A stretch of DNA of 64,000 nucleotides, taken from assembly GCA_945898095.1 (NCBI GenBank), contig CAMDHE010000008.1, positions 1 to 64,000 of the forward strand. The letters are read 5' to 3'. Position numbers and translations under genes: made by a program. Below, in pieces: positions 7,294 through 16,304 of the stretch. The DNA comes from Roseateles toxinivorans. GTDB taxonomy: Bacteria; Pseudomonadota; Gammaproteobacteria; Burkholderiales; Burkholderiaceae_C. The notes below the pieces were generated by a model, which made no database searches, had not been told where the DNA came from, and worked only from the letters and a program-made list of their open reading frames with translations. Each line of letters opens with the position of its first letter. The first letter of the stretch is position 1.

Positions 7294-10026
7294 TCAGCGC
7301 AGCACGAATACCAGCGCCGTCCTTGCGGGCAAGCTGAATTTACCGTTCGCGATGTCATATTGCGCTTGCAGCGCCGGGCGCTGGTCGGCCGCATTGGGAC
7401 GAAGATGCACCGGATGCAACTGATAGCCGAGCCCGGCTTCGCTCGGCAGCGTCAGACTTTGCGCATCCTTGTCCACATTGATGAAATAAAGCAGTTTCTT
7501 GAAACCGGCACCGGCATAGCCCTGGCCATCGATGGCCGCAGCGATCACCACCGGATTCTGTGATTTGCCGAGATTGAGAAATTTCAGCCTTTGCTTGATG
7601 TCGTCGGCGCGATCCATGCGCAGCAGTCTGGTGCTGGCGCGGATCCGCAGCAGATCGCGGAACATATCGCGCGTCCAGGCGATGTCGACCGGACCCGGTT
7701 TGATCGCGGGGTCAGCCAACAGCGGCTTGAGGCGCAGGTATTGATCGCCGTTGTCGCCCTTGGGCGGCAGGCCGATGCCGAAGAAATTGTCCCGATAGCT
7801 CCAGTCGAGCCGGTTGAACCAGTCGCCCGAGTCAAAGCTGTTGCGGTCCAGCGACTTCGATCGAAGCAAGTCGATACCGGCGTGAAAGTAGGCGATGCCC
7901 TGGCTGAAAGCGGTCAAGGCGGCGCCGAGCATCTGCACCCTGGCCCGGTCTTCGGCCGAGGTGGCTTGCGGCAGTTTCAGAACATTGATGTCGAACAGCG
8001 TCTGGTTGTCATGGTTGTCGACGTAATTGACGACCTCGCCGGGTTGCGAGACATAGCCGGCCGGCTGCTCGCCATAAGCGATCTGGTCCAGGCGCTGGTC
8101 CTGGCCCTGCCAGGTCAGCATTTTGTAGTCGCGCAGCGAACCCGCCAGCCCGACGCGGATCATGTCGGCAGCCTGCAGCAACTCGCTTTGCGGCCGCTGC
8201 CCGGCCAGCGCATTCGGGTCATAGACCAGGCCATTCAACCAGCCCTGCTTGCTGATCAGGTCGGCGCCGCTGTCGCCAGCGCTTCCACCGCGTGCTGCAT
8301 CGCGCCCCCGATCGCTGAAGGTGCCGATGCCGCTGCCGTTCAGCGACAGTTGCGAAGCCTGCACAAAGCGTGCGCCATTGGCGACTTCACCGAAGTTCCA
8401 GCCCTCGCCGATCAATTGCACCGGCCGGCCCGCTGCGGCGTTGACCCGCTGCTGCAGCGCTTCCATCACCACGCGCGGCTGGTGCCCCATCAGGTCGAAA
8501 CGGAACGAGTCGATCTTGTAATGGCCGGCCCAAAGCGCCACTGAATCGATCATCAACTTTGCCATCATCCGGTGCTCGGTCGCGGTGTTGTCGCAGCAGG
8601 TCGAGCGCTCGACCACACCTTTTGCGTCGAGCCGGTGGTAATAGCCGGGGACGATTCGATCCAGCACCGACTTCTGCTGCTGACCCGATGCGGCCATATG
8701 GTTGTAGACGACATCCATGCCGACACGCAGACCAGCGCTGTGCAGCGCCTGCACCATCTGGCGAAATTCGATGATGCGGGCGCCAGCGTCGGCCGCGTTG
8801 CTCGAATAACTGCCTTCGGGCGCGTTGAAGTGGAAAGGGTCATAGCCCCAGTTGAAACAATCATTTGCCGCTTGCGCCATCACGGCCGCCTGCTGCGCTT
8901 GGCTGTCGGCTGCAGCCGGCGGTACCGCAGGTCTGCTGCATCCCGCTTCAGGAATCGTCGCGATGTCGAAGACCGGCAGCAGATGCACATCGGTCAAGCC
9001 AGCCGCCGACAGCGCTTGCAGATGCTTCATGCCCTTGGAGCCGGTTTCGGTGAAAGCCGCATATTTGCCGCGCTTGGACTCGGGCACGCTCAGGTCATTG
9101 ATCGAGAAATCGCGCAGGTGCAACTCATAAATGACCATATCGGTCGCATGCTTGACGCGCTGCGGGCGCCGGCTCGCATCCCAACCCTTCGGCTTCAATG
9201 CAGCTGAAGCCAGATCAGCGATATAGCTGCGCTTCGAATCGGTAGTCAGGCTGACCGAATAGGGATCAGTCACCTGATTGCGTACCAGGCCAAGGCCGGG
9301 CACGAAGACATCGACCAGATAGCTGTAATACTGGCCGCTCAAATCAGCCGCAGATCGATTCGACCAGATCCCCGTCAACGGATCAAAAGCCATCGCTTCT
9401 TCAGCCAGCGCTGCACCGTGACCCGAGGCATAGCGACAGAGCGAAACCTTCTGTGCGCTCGGTGCCCAGAGCTTGAACTGCGTGCCAGGCTTGCGCAGGC
9501 TGACGCCCAGATCAGTGACCTGTTCAGCCGCAGCATATAAATCATCGATCGCCCCTGCGGCCTGCAGACGCGTGGCGGCAATCGCCTTGCCATCGGGGCC
9601 CTCCTCGACCAGCAGCATTTGCGACTTGTGCAAGTCGGGCAAGCGCCGCAGATCTGCAGCGCGCAAGCTCAGCCGCACGCCGTCGCCGATGAACTTGAAC
9701 TTCTCGGGCAGCGGAAGATCGACCCGATCGAGCGCCAAGGAAAAGTCAGCGCCGGCTATGGGCTGACCCGCAATGAACTGCAAAGCCGCCTGCTTCGACA
9801 CATGAAGTCGGTAATTCGCACCGGCATGTCCCGGCCATTGCAGCAGGCGGCGGTCCAGCCAATAGGCCTGAGCTTCGATCGCCGGCCCGGACATTGGCTG
9901 CAGAACCGTCTCGAATCCCACCCGATCACAGGCCTCAGTCGCCAGACCTGGCTGGGGCAAAAGCGCCGTCAGCAAGCCCATGCATAGCAGCAACTTTCTT
10001 GCGGACATCAAACTTCGCAGTTCCAT
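7294..10026 (-). CDS. pulA: Secreted pullulanase-type alpha-1,6-glucosidase (GH13)
   Basis: A 910-residue debranching enzyme that cleaves alpha-1,6 links in pullulan and branched maltodextrins. An N-terminal signal peptide (RKLLLCMGLLTALLPQPGLA) is followed by N-terminal pullulanase modules and a CBM48-like domain (TQFKLWAPSAQKVSLC). The GH13 barrel carries GMDVVYNHMAASG, SFRFDLMGH with the nucleophile Asp, LIGEGWNFGEVA with the acid/base Glu, and NYVDNHDN. The C-terminal domain ends in LPARTALVFVLR. The start at 10026 is preceded by AAGGAGA. It is divergent from the amylase block across a 141-bp control region with two HexR-like operators. No lipobox is apparent, so a periplasmic or secreted location is expected. 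Confidence 0.92.
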   Translation of the reverse strand: MELRSLMSARKLLLCMGLLTALLPQPGLATEACDRVGFETVLQPMSGPAIEAQAYWLDRRLLQWPGHAGANYRLHVSKQAALQFIAGQPIAGADFSLALDRVDLPLPEKFKFIGDGVRLSLRAADLRRLPDLHKSQMLLVEEGPDGKAIAATRLQAAGAIDDLYAAAEQVTDLGVSLRKPGTQFKLWAPSAQKVSLCRYASGHGAALAEEAMAFDPLTGIWSNRSAADLSGQYYSYLVDVFVPGLGLVRNQVTDPYSVSLTTDSKRSYIADLASAALKPKGWDASRRPQRVKHATDMVIYELHLRDFSINDLSVPESKRGKYAAFTETGSKGMKHLQALSAAGLTDVHLLPVFDIATIPEAGCSRPAVPPAAADSQAQQAAVMAQAANDCFNWGYDPFHFNAPEGSYSSNAADAGARIIEFRQMVQALHSAGLRVGMDVVYNHMAASGQQQKSVLDRIVPGYYHRLDAKGVVERSTCCDNTATEHRMMAKLMIDSVALWAGHYKIDSFRFDLMGHQPRVVMEALQQRVNAAAGRPVQLIGEGWNFGEVANGARFVQASQLSLNGSGIGTFSDRGRDAARGGSAGDSGADLISKQGWLNGLVYDPNALAGQRPQSELLQAADMIRVGLAGSLRDYKMLTWQGQDQRLDQIAYGEQPAGYVSQPGEVVNYVDNHDNQTLFDINVLKLPQATSAEDRARVQMLGAALTAFSQGIAYFHAGIDLLRSKSLDRNSFDSGDWFNRLDWSYRDNFFGIGLPPKGDNGDQYLRLKPLLADPAIKPGPVDIAWTRDMFRDLLRIRASTRLLRMDRADDIKQRLKFLNLGKSQNPVVIAAAIDGQGYAGAGFKKLLYFINVDKDAQSLTLPSEAGLGYQLHPVHLRPNAADQRPALQAQYDIANGKFSLPARTALVFVLR

Positions 10027-10059
10027 CCAGGTCTCCTTGTCGACTTCAGCATCTGTGAT

Positions 10060-10074
10060 GGTAACAAAACTACA
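10060..10074. promoter_or_regulatory. HexR-like operator upstream of pulA
   Basis: GGTAACAAAACTACA fits TGTARTNNNNYTACA with a degraded left half. It lies 33 bp before the pulA start and is identical to the operator at 56938-56952 upstream of glk. Confidence 0.55.
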
Positions 10075-10102
10075 TACCCATCGAATTCAACGATTCCACT
10101 CA

Positions 10103-10132
10103 TTGATAATTCGGTCTATGCTCCGGTAATGG
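10103..10132 (+). promoter_or_regulatory. Candidate promoter of the amylase block
   Basis: TTGATA (10103-10108) and TAATGG (10127-10132) are 18 bp apart. The predicted transcription start would fall at the operator 10140-10154. Confidence 0.35.
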
Positions 10133-10139
10133 CAAAGTC

Positions 10140-10154
10140 TGTAATTTTCCTACA
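10140..10154. promoter_or_regulatory. HexR-like operator upstream of the lipoprotein amylase
   Basis: TGTAATTTTCCTACA matches the 15-bp pattern at both half-sites. It lies 13 bp before the chosen ATG at 10168 and would lie inside the gene if an upstream ATG at 10129 were used, which supports the later start. Confidence 0.6.
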
Positions 10155-10167
10155 TAGATCCGCTCGA

Positions 10168-11787
10168 ATGGCGCTTCTAAAACACCTGCTGGCAGCCTCG
10201 TTGCTGGCCTTGACGGGCTGTGGCGGCGGTAGCAGCCCAGCCGCCAGCGTTCCGGTTGCCGCTGTCTTGCCCCTGGTGGACATCAGCAGCGTGAACCTGT
10301 CCGACCCGGGTAGCAGCCTGCCCGTCAACTGGCAGCATGGCGCCTTCATTGAAATTTTCGTGCGCAGCTACCAGGACAGCGACGGCAACGGCAAGGGCGA
10401 TCTGCGCGGACTGATCCAGCGGCTCGATTACCTGCAGGACCTCGGCGTCAAAGGCATCTGGCTGATGCCGATCAGCAGCAGCTCGGACCATGACCATGGC
10501 TATGCGGTGAGCGACTACCGCGGTGTCGAAAGCGATTACGGCAGCTTGGCCGATTTCGATGAGTTGCTCAAGCAAGCCCATGCACGCGGCATCGGCGTCA
10601 TCGTTGACTATGTGATCAACCATAGTTCTGCGCAAAACCCGCTGTTTTCAAACTCCCGCGATGCGGCCAGCAATGCCTATCGGAACTGGTATATCTGGCA
10701 GGACCCGCCGCCCAGCGGCTGGAGCATTTATGGCGGCAACCCTTGGCGAGCCACTGGCAGCGGCGCCTATTTCGGCCCCTTCTCCGACCAGATGCCGGAT
10801 TTCAACCTACTCAACAGCGCGGTGGTTGACTATCACAAGAGCAATCTGCGTTTCTGGCTGAACCGCGGCGTCGACGGATTCCGCTTTGATGCTGTCGGCA
10901 ACCTGGTCGAGAGCGGTCCTTCCGCCTGGGAAAATCAGCCGCGCAACTACAGCTTGATGGGCGAGATGCGCAGCCTGCTGAACGGTTATGCGCATCGCTA
11001 TATGGTCTGCGAAGCGCCGACCGATCCTGCCGGTTTTGCCGCCGGCAGCGCTTGCGGCAGCGCCTTCGCCTTCAACTTACAGACCAGCCTGTTGCAAGCG
11101 GCCAAGGGCCAGCCCAGCGGGGTCCTGGCCATGGCGAATTACTTCAAGACCGCATCGAGCAATATGGCAACGATGTTTTCCAACCATGATCTTTTTGCCG
11201 GGCAACGCCTGTGGGATCAGGTCGGCGGCAATAGCGCCCAGTACAAGCTGGCCGCTGCCAGCTACTTGCTGCTGCCGGGTACACCGTTCATCTATTACGG
11301 TGAAGAAATCGGCATGAGCGGGGCCACCAACATCAGCGATGACGGCCGCTTGCGAACGCCAATGAGCTGGACCGCCAACACCAGCAACGCCGGCTTCAGC
11401 GGGACCACCCCTTACCGAGCGCTGTCAGGCAATGTGGCGAGTCAGAACGTCGCAGCCCAAGCCGCCGATCCGAACTCGATTCTGGCCTTTTACAAAGCGA
11501 TGCTGAAGCTGCGCAACAGCCTGCCCTCATTGGCCCAAGGCAGCTATGAGCAGGCTTTTGCCAGCGGCAATTTGCTCGGCTACCAGCGGCTTTTTGCCAA
11601 GGAGAGAACCATCGTATTGATCAACTATGGCAGCAGCGCAGTCACCGCAGCGGTCGCGAGTCTGCCGGCCAATGCCGCCCTGATCAACGCCTATCCCGTC
11701 AACGCCAGCGATGCAGCAGCCGATGCCGCAGGTCTGGCCAACATCACCATCGCGGCACAATCGCTGCGCGTCTTCAGCCTGCGCTAG
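10168..11787 (+). CDS. Alpha-amylase family lipoprotein (GH13)
   Basis: A 539-residue GH13 hydrolase for alpha-1,4-glucans. The N-terminus MALLKHLLAASLLALTGC is a lipoprotein signal with Cys18 in LTGC, then a Gly/Ser/Ala/Pro linker, so the enzyme should be anchored in a membrane facing the periplasm or surface. Barrel motifs are DYVINH, GFRFDAV (nucleophile D241), VCEAP (acid/base E282) and FSNHD (D341). I chose the ATG at 10168 because it creates this signal and leaves the operator at 10140 outside the gene. The next gene is a paralogue 12 bp downstream. Substrate preference (maltodextrin hydrolysis or transfer) cannot be read from sequence. Confidence 0.88.
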   Translation: MALLKHLLAASLLALTGCGGGSSPAASVPVAAVLPLVDISSVNLSDPGSSLPVNWQHGAFIEIFVRSYQDSDGNGKGDLRGLIQRLDYLQDLGVKGIWLMPISSSSDHDHGYAVSDYRGVESDYGSLADFDELLKQAHARGIGVIVDYVINHSSAQNPLFSNSRDAASNAYRNWYIWQDPPPSGWSIYGGNPWRATGSGAYFGPFSDQMPDFNLLNSAVVDYHKSNLRFWLNRGVDGFRFDAVGNLVESGPSAWENQPRNYSLMGEMRSLLNGYAHRYMVCEAPTDPAGFAAGSACGSAFAFNLQTSLLQAAKGQPSGVLAMANYFKTASSNMATMFSNHDLFAGQRLWDQVGGNSAQYKLAAASYLLLPGTPFIYYGEEIGMSGATNISDDGRLRTPMSWTANTSNAGFSGTTPYRALSGNVASQNVAAQAADPNSILAFYKAMLKLRNSLPSLAQGSYEQAFASGNLLGYQRLFAKERTIVLINYGSSAVTAAVASLPANAALINAYPVNASDAAADAAGLANITIAAQSLRVFSLR

Positions 11788-11799
11788 CCAGAGAAAACC

Positions 11800-13395
11800 A
11801 TGTCATTTTTAAAGCAGTTCAAACGTGCAGCCTTGCTGCTGGCCTGCGCCAGCTTCAACGCCAGCGCCGTTCCGGTCGATACCAGCGCCGTCGCAGCGAT
11901 GACGTCGAGCAGCGCCTTGGCCCCTGGCTGGCAGCAAGGCGCTTTCATCGAAATCTTTGTGCGCGGCTACCAGGACAGCGATGGCGATGGCATTGGCGAC
12001 CTGCGCGGGCTGACCCAGCGGCTCGACTATCTCAAGGAACTCGGCGTCAAGGGCATCTGGCTGATGCCGATCACCGCCAGCGCCGACCATGACCATGGCT
12101 ACGCGACGACCGATTTCCGCGCCATCGAGCCGGCTTACGGCAGCTTGGCCGACCTCGACGAATTGCTCAAGCAAGCCCATGCGCGCGGCATCGGCGTGAT
12201 CATCGACTATGTCATCAACCACAGCGCCTTGGAGCACCCCTTGTTCCAGCAATCGCTGCAAGGCAAAAGCAATGCCTACCGCGACTGGTTTGTCTGGCGG
12301 GACAGCGCACCCAAAGGCTGGGACATCTGGGGCAAGAACCCTTGGTTCACGACTTCGAGCGGGAGCTATTTCGGCACCTTCGGCGCGCATATGCCGGATT
12401 TCAATATGTTGAACCCTCAGGTGCTCGACTATCACCGAAGCAGCCTGCGCTTCTGGCTGAACCGGGGCCTGGACGGTTTCCGGCTCGATGCCGTGCCGCA
12501 TCTGGTTGAAACCGATGCCGTCAACTGGAACGATCAACCCGAGAGCCGCCGCCTGACCAAGGAATTCCAGGACCTGATCAAGAGCTATCCGCAGCGCCAT
12601 GTGGTCTGTGAAGCCACCGCCAGCCCGATGATCTGGGCCGACCCCAAAGTCTGCGGCAGCGCTTTCGCCTTCGGCCTGCAGTATGAGCTGATCAAGGCAG
12701 CGCGCGGTGAACGCAAGGCGATCGCCAAGGTCGCTGACTATTTCAAGACCGCGCCGCTGACGATGGCAACGATGCTGTCCAGCCACGACATCTTCGCCGG
12801 CTTGCGGGTCTGGGACCAACTCAAAGGCGATGTCGCCCGCTACAAACTGGCGGCTGCCAGTTACTTGCTGCAACCGGGCACGCCGTACATCTATTACGGT
12901 GAAGAAATCGGCATGGCCGGCGTCGCAGGCCTTGAAGGCGATGAGCCGCTGCGCGCACCGATGAGTTGGACCGCCGAAGCCAGCGGCTTCACTGCCGGCC
13001 GGCCTTTCCGGGCCATGGCGCCGAACGCATTGGCCCAGAATGCCCAGGCACAGGCGAGCGATCCGGCATCGATCCTGAATTTCTACAAGGCGATGCTGAA
13101 GCTGCGCAACAGCCTGCCCTCGATTGCACAGGGCAGCTATGAAGCTGCGACAGCAGCGGGTCAGTCGCTGTCGTTCCAGCGCCGCTTCGGCGCTGAACTG
13201 AGCTTGGTGGTAATCAACTATGCCGATAGCGCCAAGAGCATCAAGCTGGCGAAGCTGCCGGGTCAGGCCACGCTTCAGCCCGCTTACCCGGAGGACGCCA
13301 AATCAGCCAGGGCTGATCGCGCCGGCCGGGCAACTCTGAAGCTGCCGGCCATGTCAGTGGCGGTCTACCGCATCACGGCGGAGCAAGCGAAATGA
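11800..13395 (+). CDS. Secreted alpha-amylase family protein (GH13), paralogue of the preceding gene
   Basis: A 531-residue GH13 enzyme that matches the upstream gene almost throughout (FIEIFVRxYQDSDG, LKQAHARGIGVI, AAASYLL.PGTP.IYYGEEIGM), so the pair is a tandem duplication. Catalytic residues are D230 in GFRLDAV, E271 in VCEAT and D330 in SSHD. The N-terminus MSFLKQFKRAALLLACASFNASA is a signal peptide; LLAC gives a weak lipobox option, but cleavage after NASA is as likely. It lies 12 bp after the first amylase and overlaps the next gene by 4 bp (ATGA), so translation is coupled. The two paralogues may differ in location rather than chemistry. Confidence 0.88.
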   Translation: MSFLKQFKRAALLLACASFNASAVPVDTSAVAAMTSSSALAPGWQQGAFIEIFVRGYQDSDGDGIGDLRGLTQRLDYLKELGVKGIWLMPITASADHDHGYATTDFRAIEPAYGSLADLDELLKQAHARGIGVIIDYVINHSALEHPLFQQSLQGKSNAYRDWFVWRDSAPKGWDIWGKNPWFTTSSGSYFGTFGAHMPDFNMLNPQVLDYHRSSLRFWLNRGLDGFRLDAVPHLVETDAVNWNDQPESRRLTKEFQDLIKSYPQRHVVCEATASPMIWADPKVCGSAFAFGLQYELIKAARGERKAIAKVADYFKTAPLTMATMLSSHDIFAGLRVWDQLKGDVARYKLAAASYLLQPGTPYIYYGEEIGMAGVAGLEGDEPLRAPMSWTAEASGFTAGRPFRAMAPNALAQNAQAQASDPASILNFYKAMLKLRNSLPSIAQGSYEAATAAGQSLSFQRRFGAELSLVVINYADSAKSIKLAKLPGQATLQPAYPEDAKSARADRAGRATLKLPAMSVAVYRITAEQAK

Positions 13396-15254
13396 AAGCA
13401 ATCCGACGGCTTTTTCTGGCGCTGGCGCTGGGCATGCTCGCGCAGGTCAACTGCCTGGCTTTGGAGATCAAGCGGATCGAGCCGCCCAATTGGTGGGTCG
13501 GCATGAAAGATCAGCGACTGCAACTGCTGGTCCATGGCCCGGGCATTGGCGCCTTGACGCCAGCCTTGAACTACGCCGGCGTGAAGTTGCAGCGTGCCAG
13601 CCAAGTCGACAACCCCAACTACCTGTTCCTCGATCTGCAGATTTCAAAAACTGCCAAACCGGGTCAGCTGGCACTGCGCTTCAATGCCGCCGGCAAAACC
13701 GTCCTGACCCGCAGCTACCCGCTGCTGGCGCGCGCGCCGGGCTCGGCCCAGCGCCAGGGATTCGGCCCCAAGGATGCGATCTACCTGATCGTTCCAGACC
13801 GCTTTGCCAATGGCGACTCAGCCAATGACAACCAGGCCGGCATGGGAGATAGCATGCAGCGCAGCGATGTCAATGGCCGTCATGGCGGCGATCTCGCCGG
13901 GATGGCCGGCCATCTCGACTACATCGCAGCGATGGGTTTTACGCAGATCTGGTCGACGCCCTTGCTGGAGAACCGGCAGCCGCAATATTCCTACCACGGC
14001 TATTCACCCACCGATCTGTACCGGATCGATCCGCGCTTTGGCAGCAACGAGGAATACCGTCGATTCGTCGCGATGGCGCGCGCCAAGGGCATCGGCGTGA
14101 TCCAGGACATCGTTCCCAACCATATCGGCTCGGGTCATTGGTGGATGGCTGATCTGCCGGCCAAGGATTGGATCAACGGCCAGGGCGATCCATACCTGGA
14201 GACCAACCATCGCCACACCACCCAGCATGATCCCTATGTGGCGCCAGGCGACCTCAAGCGCTTCACCGATGGCTGGTTCGTACCGACGATGCCGGATCTG
14301 AACCAGCGCAATCACAAGCTCGCCACCTACCTGGTCCAGAACGCGATCTGGTGGATCGAATATGCCGGCCTGAGCGGCTTGCGCGTCGACACCTACCCTT
14401 ATTCAGACAAGGCCTTTCTGGCCAACTGGTCCAAGGCCTTGCTGGACGAATATCCGCGCCTGAACATGGTCGGCGAGGAAATGAACAACAACCCTGCGCT
14501 GGTCGCCTATTGGCTACGCGGCACGCGCAATCACGATGGCTATGTCTCGCATCTGCCCACAATGATGGACTTCCCGCTGCACGGCGTTTTGCGCGATGCG
14601 CTGACCGAACCCGAAGGCCAGGGCTTCGGTGTCGGTCTGGGTCGTCTCTACGACGCAATGATCAACGATGTCCAGTACCCCGACCCGGCACAGTTGCTGC
14701 TGTTCGAAGGCAATCACGATACCAACCGGATTTTTTCAGCGCTGGGCGAGGACCCAGCCTTGAACCGCATGGCAATGGCCTTCATCGCCACCACCAAGCG
14801 CACGCCGCAGATTTTTTACGGCAGCGAAATCCTCATGACCAGCCCTATTCAGCGCGAGGACGGTCAGGTGCGCGCCGATTTCCCCGGTGGCTGGCCCGGC
14901 GATAGCGTCAATGCCTTTACCGGCCAGGGGCTGAGCACAGCGCAGCGCGACGCGCAGGACTATCTGCGCCGGCTGCTGAACTGGCGCAAGACCGCAACCG
15001 TCGTGCATCAAGGCCGGTTGATGCATTACGCCCCGTTGGACGGCTGCTATGTGTATTTCCGCTATACGGGAAAAGAGAAATTGATGGTCGTGCTGAACAA
15101 GAACCTGACGCCGATGTCGCTCGACACCCGGCGCTTTGCCGAAATGCTCAGGCCGCAGTCAGTTGGCGTCGATGTGCTCAGCGGCGAGCGCCATTCGCTG
15201 GCGTCGCAGCTGAACTTGCCGGCCAGATCCGTCCTGATCCTCGCAATTGAATGA
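13392..15254 (+). CDS. Secreted cyclomaltodextrinase / neopullulanase (GH13, SusA-like)
   Basis: A 620-residue enzyme that opens cyclodextrins or cuts pullulan and linear maltodextrins. A signal peptide (MKAIRRLFLALALGMLAQVNCLA) is followed by the cyclomaltodextrinase N-terminal Ig-like domain (IKRIEPPNWWVGMKDQ, residues ~25-110). The GH13 barrel starts at YLIVPDRFANGD and carries HGGDLAG, DIVPNHIG, GLRVDTYPY (D333), VGEEMN (E362) and EGNHDT (D443). It overlaps the upstream amylase by 4 bp and completes a three-gene secreted starch-degrading operon. A second enzyme of related type is encoded at 35627-37663, but with a different N-terminal domain. Confidence 0.9.
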   Translation: MKAIRRLFLALALGMLAQVNCLALEIKRIEPPNWWVGMKDQRLQLLVHGPGIGALTPALNYAGVKLQRASQVDNPNYLFLDLQISKTAKPGQLALRFNAAGKTVLTRSYPLLARAPGSAQRQGFGPKDAIYLIVPDRFANGDSANDNQAGMGDSMQRSDVNGRHGGDLAGMAGHLDYIAAMGFTQIWSTPLLENRQPQYSYHGYSPTDLYRIDPRFGSNEEYRRFVAMARAKGIGVIQDIVPNHIGSGHWWMADLPAKDWINGQGDPYLETNHRHTTQHDPYVAPGDLKRFTDGWFVPTMPDLNQRNHKLATYLVQNAIWWIEYAGLSGLRVDTYPYSDKAFLANWSKALLDEYPRLNMVGEEMNNNPALVAYWLRGTRNHDGYVSHLPTMMDFPLHGVLRDALTEPEGQGFGVGLGRLYDAMINDVQYPDPAQLLLFEGNHDTNRIFSALGEDPALNRMAMAFIATTKRTPQIFYGSEILMTSPIQREDGQVRADFPGGWPGDSVNAFTGQGLSTAQRDAQDYLRRLLNWRKTATVVHQGRLMHYAPLDGCYVYFRYTGKEKLMVVLNKNLTPMSLDTRRFAEMLRPQSVGVDVLSGERHSLASQLNLPARSVLILAIE

Positions 15255-15272
15255 ACTGCCGACAGATCCCGG

Positions 15273-16244
15273 TCAATCCGCCTGGATCTTGCGTTCCTTG
15301 ACCAGTTGGCCCCAGGACTTGAATTCGGTCTCGATGTACTTGGCCAGCTCATCGCGGCTGCCGGGTGCCGGCGTCAAACCATGCTTGTCGAGTTCGGCCT
15401 TCACGTCGGGTGAATTGAGCACCTTGACCAATTCCTTGTTCCAGCGCTCCAGAATTGCCACCGGCATCTTGCCCGGCCCGACAAAGGCATACCAGTTGAC
15501 GGCGTTGAAGCCTGGATAACCTGATTCAGCGACGGTCGGCACATTCGGCATGAATGACGAGCGGGTCAGGCCGGTGGTGGCGATCGGCACCAGCTTGCCG
15601 GTGGCGATATGCGGCGCTGCAGTTGGCGGCGCGGCAAAATAGGACGAAACGCGCCCGCCCAGCATGTCCTGCAGCGCCGGTGCGCCGCCCTTGTAGGGAA
15701 TATGAACGACCTCGATACCGGCGCGCTGGTTCAATAACTCGCCCGCCAGATGCGAAGCTGAACCGGCACCGGTCGAAGCAAAGTCAAGAGAGCCCGGCTT
15801 GGCCTTGGCCTTGGCAATATATTCGGCCATATTTTTCACGCCCACACCCTGATGCACGACCAGCACATTGGGGAAGACCACACCCATCGTCAGCGGCGCC
15901 AGGTCCTTCAATGGGTTGTAGCCCAGCTTCATCAGATGTGGCGCAATCGCCAAGGGGCCGATCGAGCCCAGCAGGATCGTCGAGCCATCGGCATCGGCAT
16001 TAGCCATGTACTGATGCGCGATATTGCCGCCAGCACCGCCGCGGTTGTCGACCACGACGTTCTGGCCGATGTTCTCCTGCAACTTCTTGGCAATGATGCG
16101 AGCCGCCGCATCGGCCGCACCGCCGGGCGCGAAGCCGACGACCAGATTGATGGTCTTTTTTGGCAGCTCCTGGGCCTGCACCGGCGCCAAGCCACCCAGC
16201 AGAGACAGGCAGGTGGCCCATTGGATGAATTTGTTCTTGTTCAT
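15273..16244 (-). CDS. Bug-family (TctC-like) periplasmic tricarboxylate-binding protein
   Basis: A 323-residue periplasmic solute receptor of the Bug family, which serves tripartite tricarboxylate transporters or acts as a sensor. It has a signal peptide (MNKNKFIQWATCLSLLGGLAPVQAQ), the family opening KTINLVVGFAPGGAADAAAR, DNRGGAGGNIA, the middle motif HIPYKGGAPALQDMLGGRV and the C-terminal GPGKMPVAILERWN. The start follows AGGGGAA. It lies 60 bp after tcuB on the same strand. No TctA or TctB membrane components are present in the window, so it either feeds a distant transporter or stands where TcuC would be expected. Confidence 0.92.
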   Translation of the reverse strand: MNKNKFIQWATCLSLLGGLAPVQAQELPKKTINLVVGFAPGGAADAAARIIAKKLQENIGQNVVVDNRGGAGGNIAHQYMANADADGSTILLGSIGPLAIAPHLMKLGYNPLKDLAPLTMGVVFPNVLVVHQGVGVKNMAEYIAKAKAKPGSLDFASTGAGSASHLAGELLNQRAGIEVVHIPYKGGAPALQDMLGGRVSSYFAAPPTAAPHIATGKLVPIATTGLTRSSFMPNVPTVAESGYPGFNAVNWYAFVGPGKMPVAILERWNKELVKVLNSPDVKAELDKHGLTPAPGSRDELAKYIETEFKSWGQLVKERKIQAD

Positions 16245-16304
16245 TTTTTTCCCCTAACTCATTGCATTGAAAAGCGGTTCGGCTTACGAGTACAACGGTC
16301 GAGT

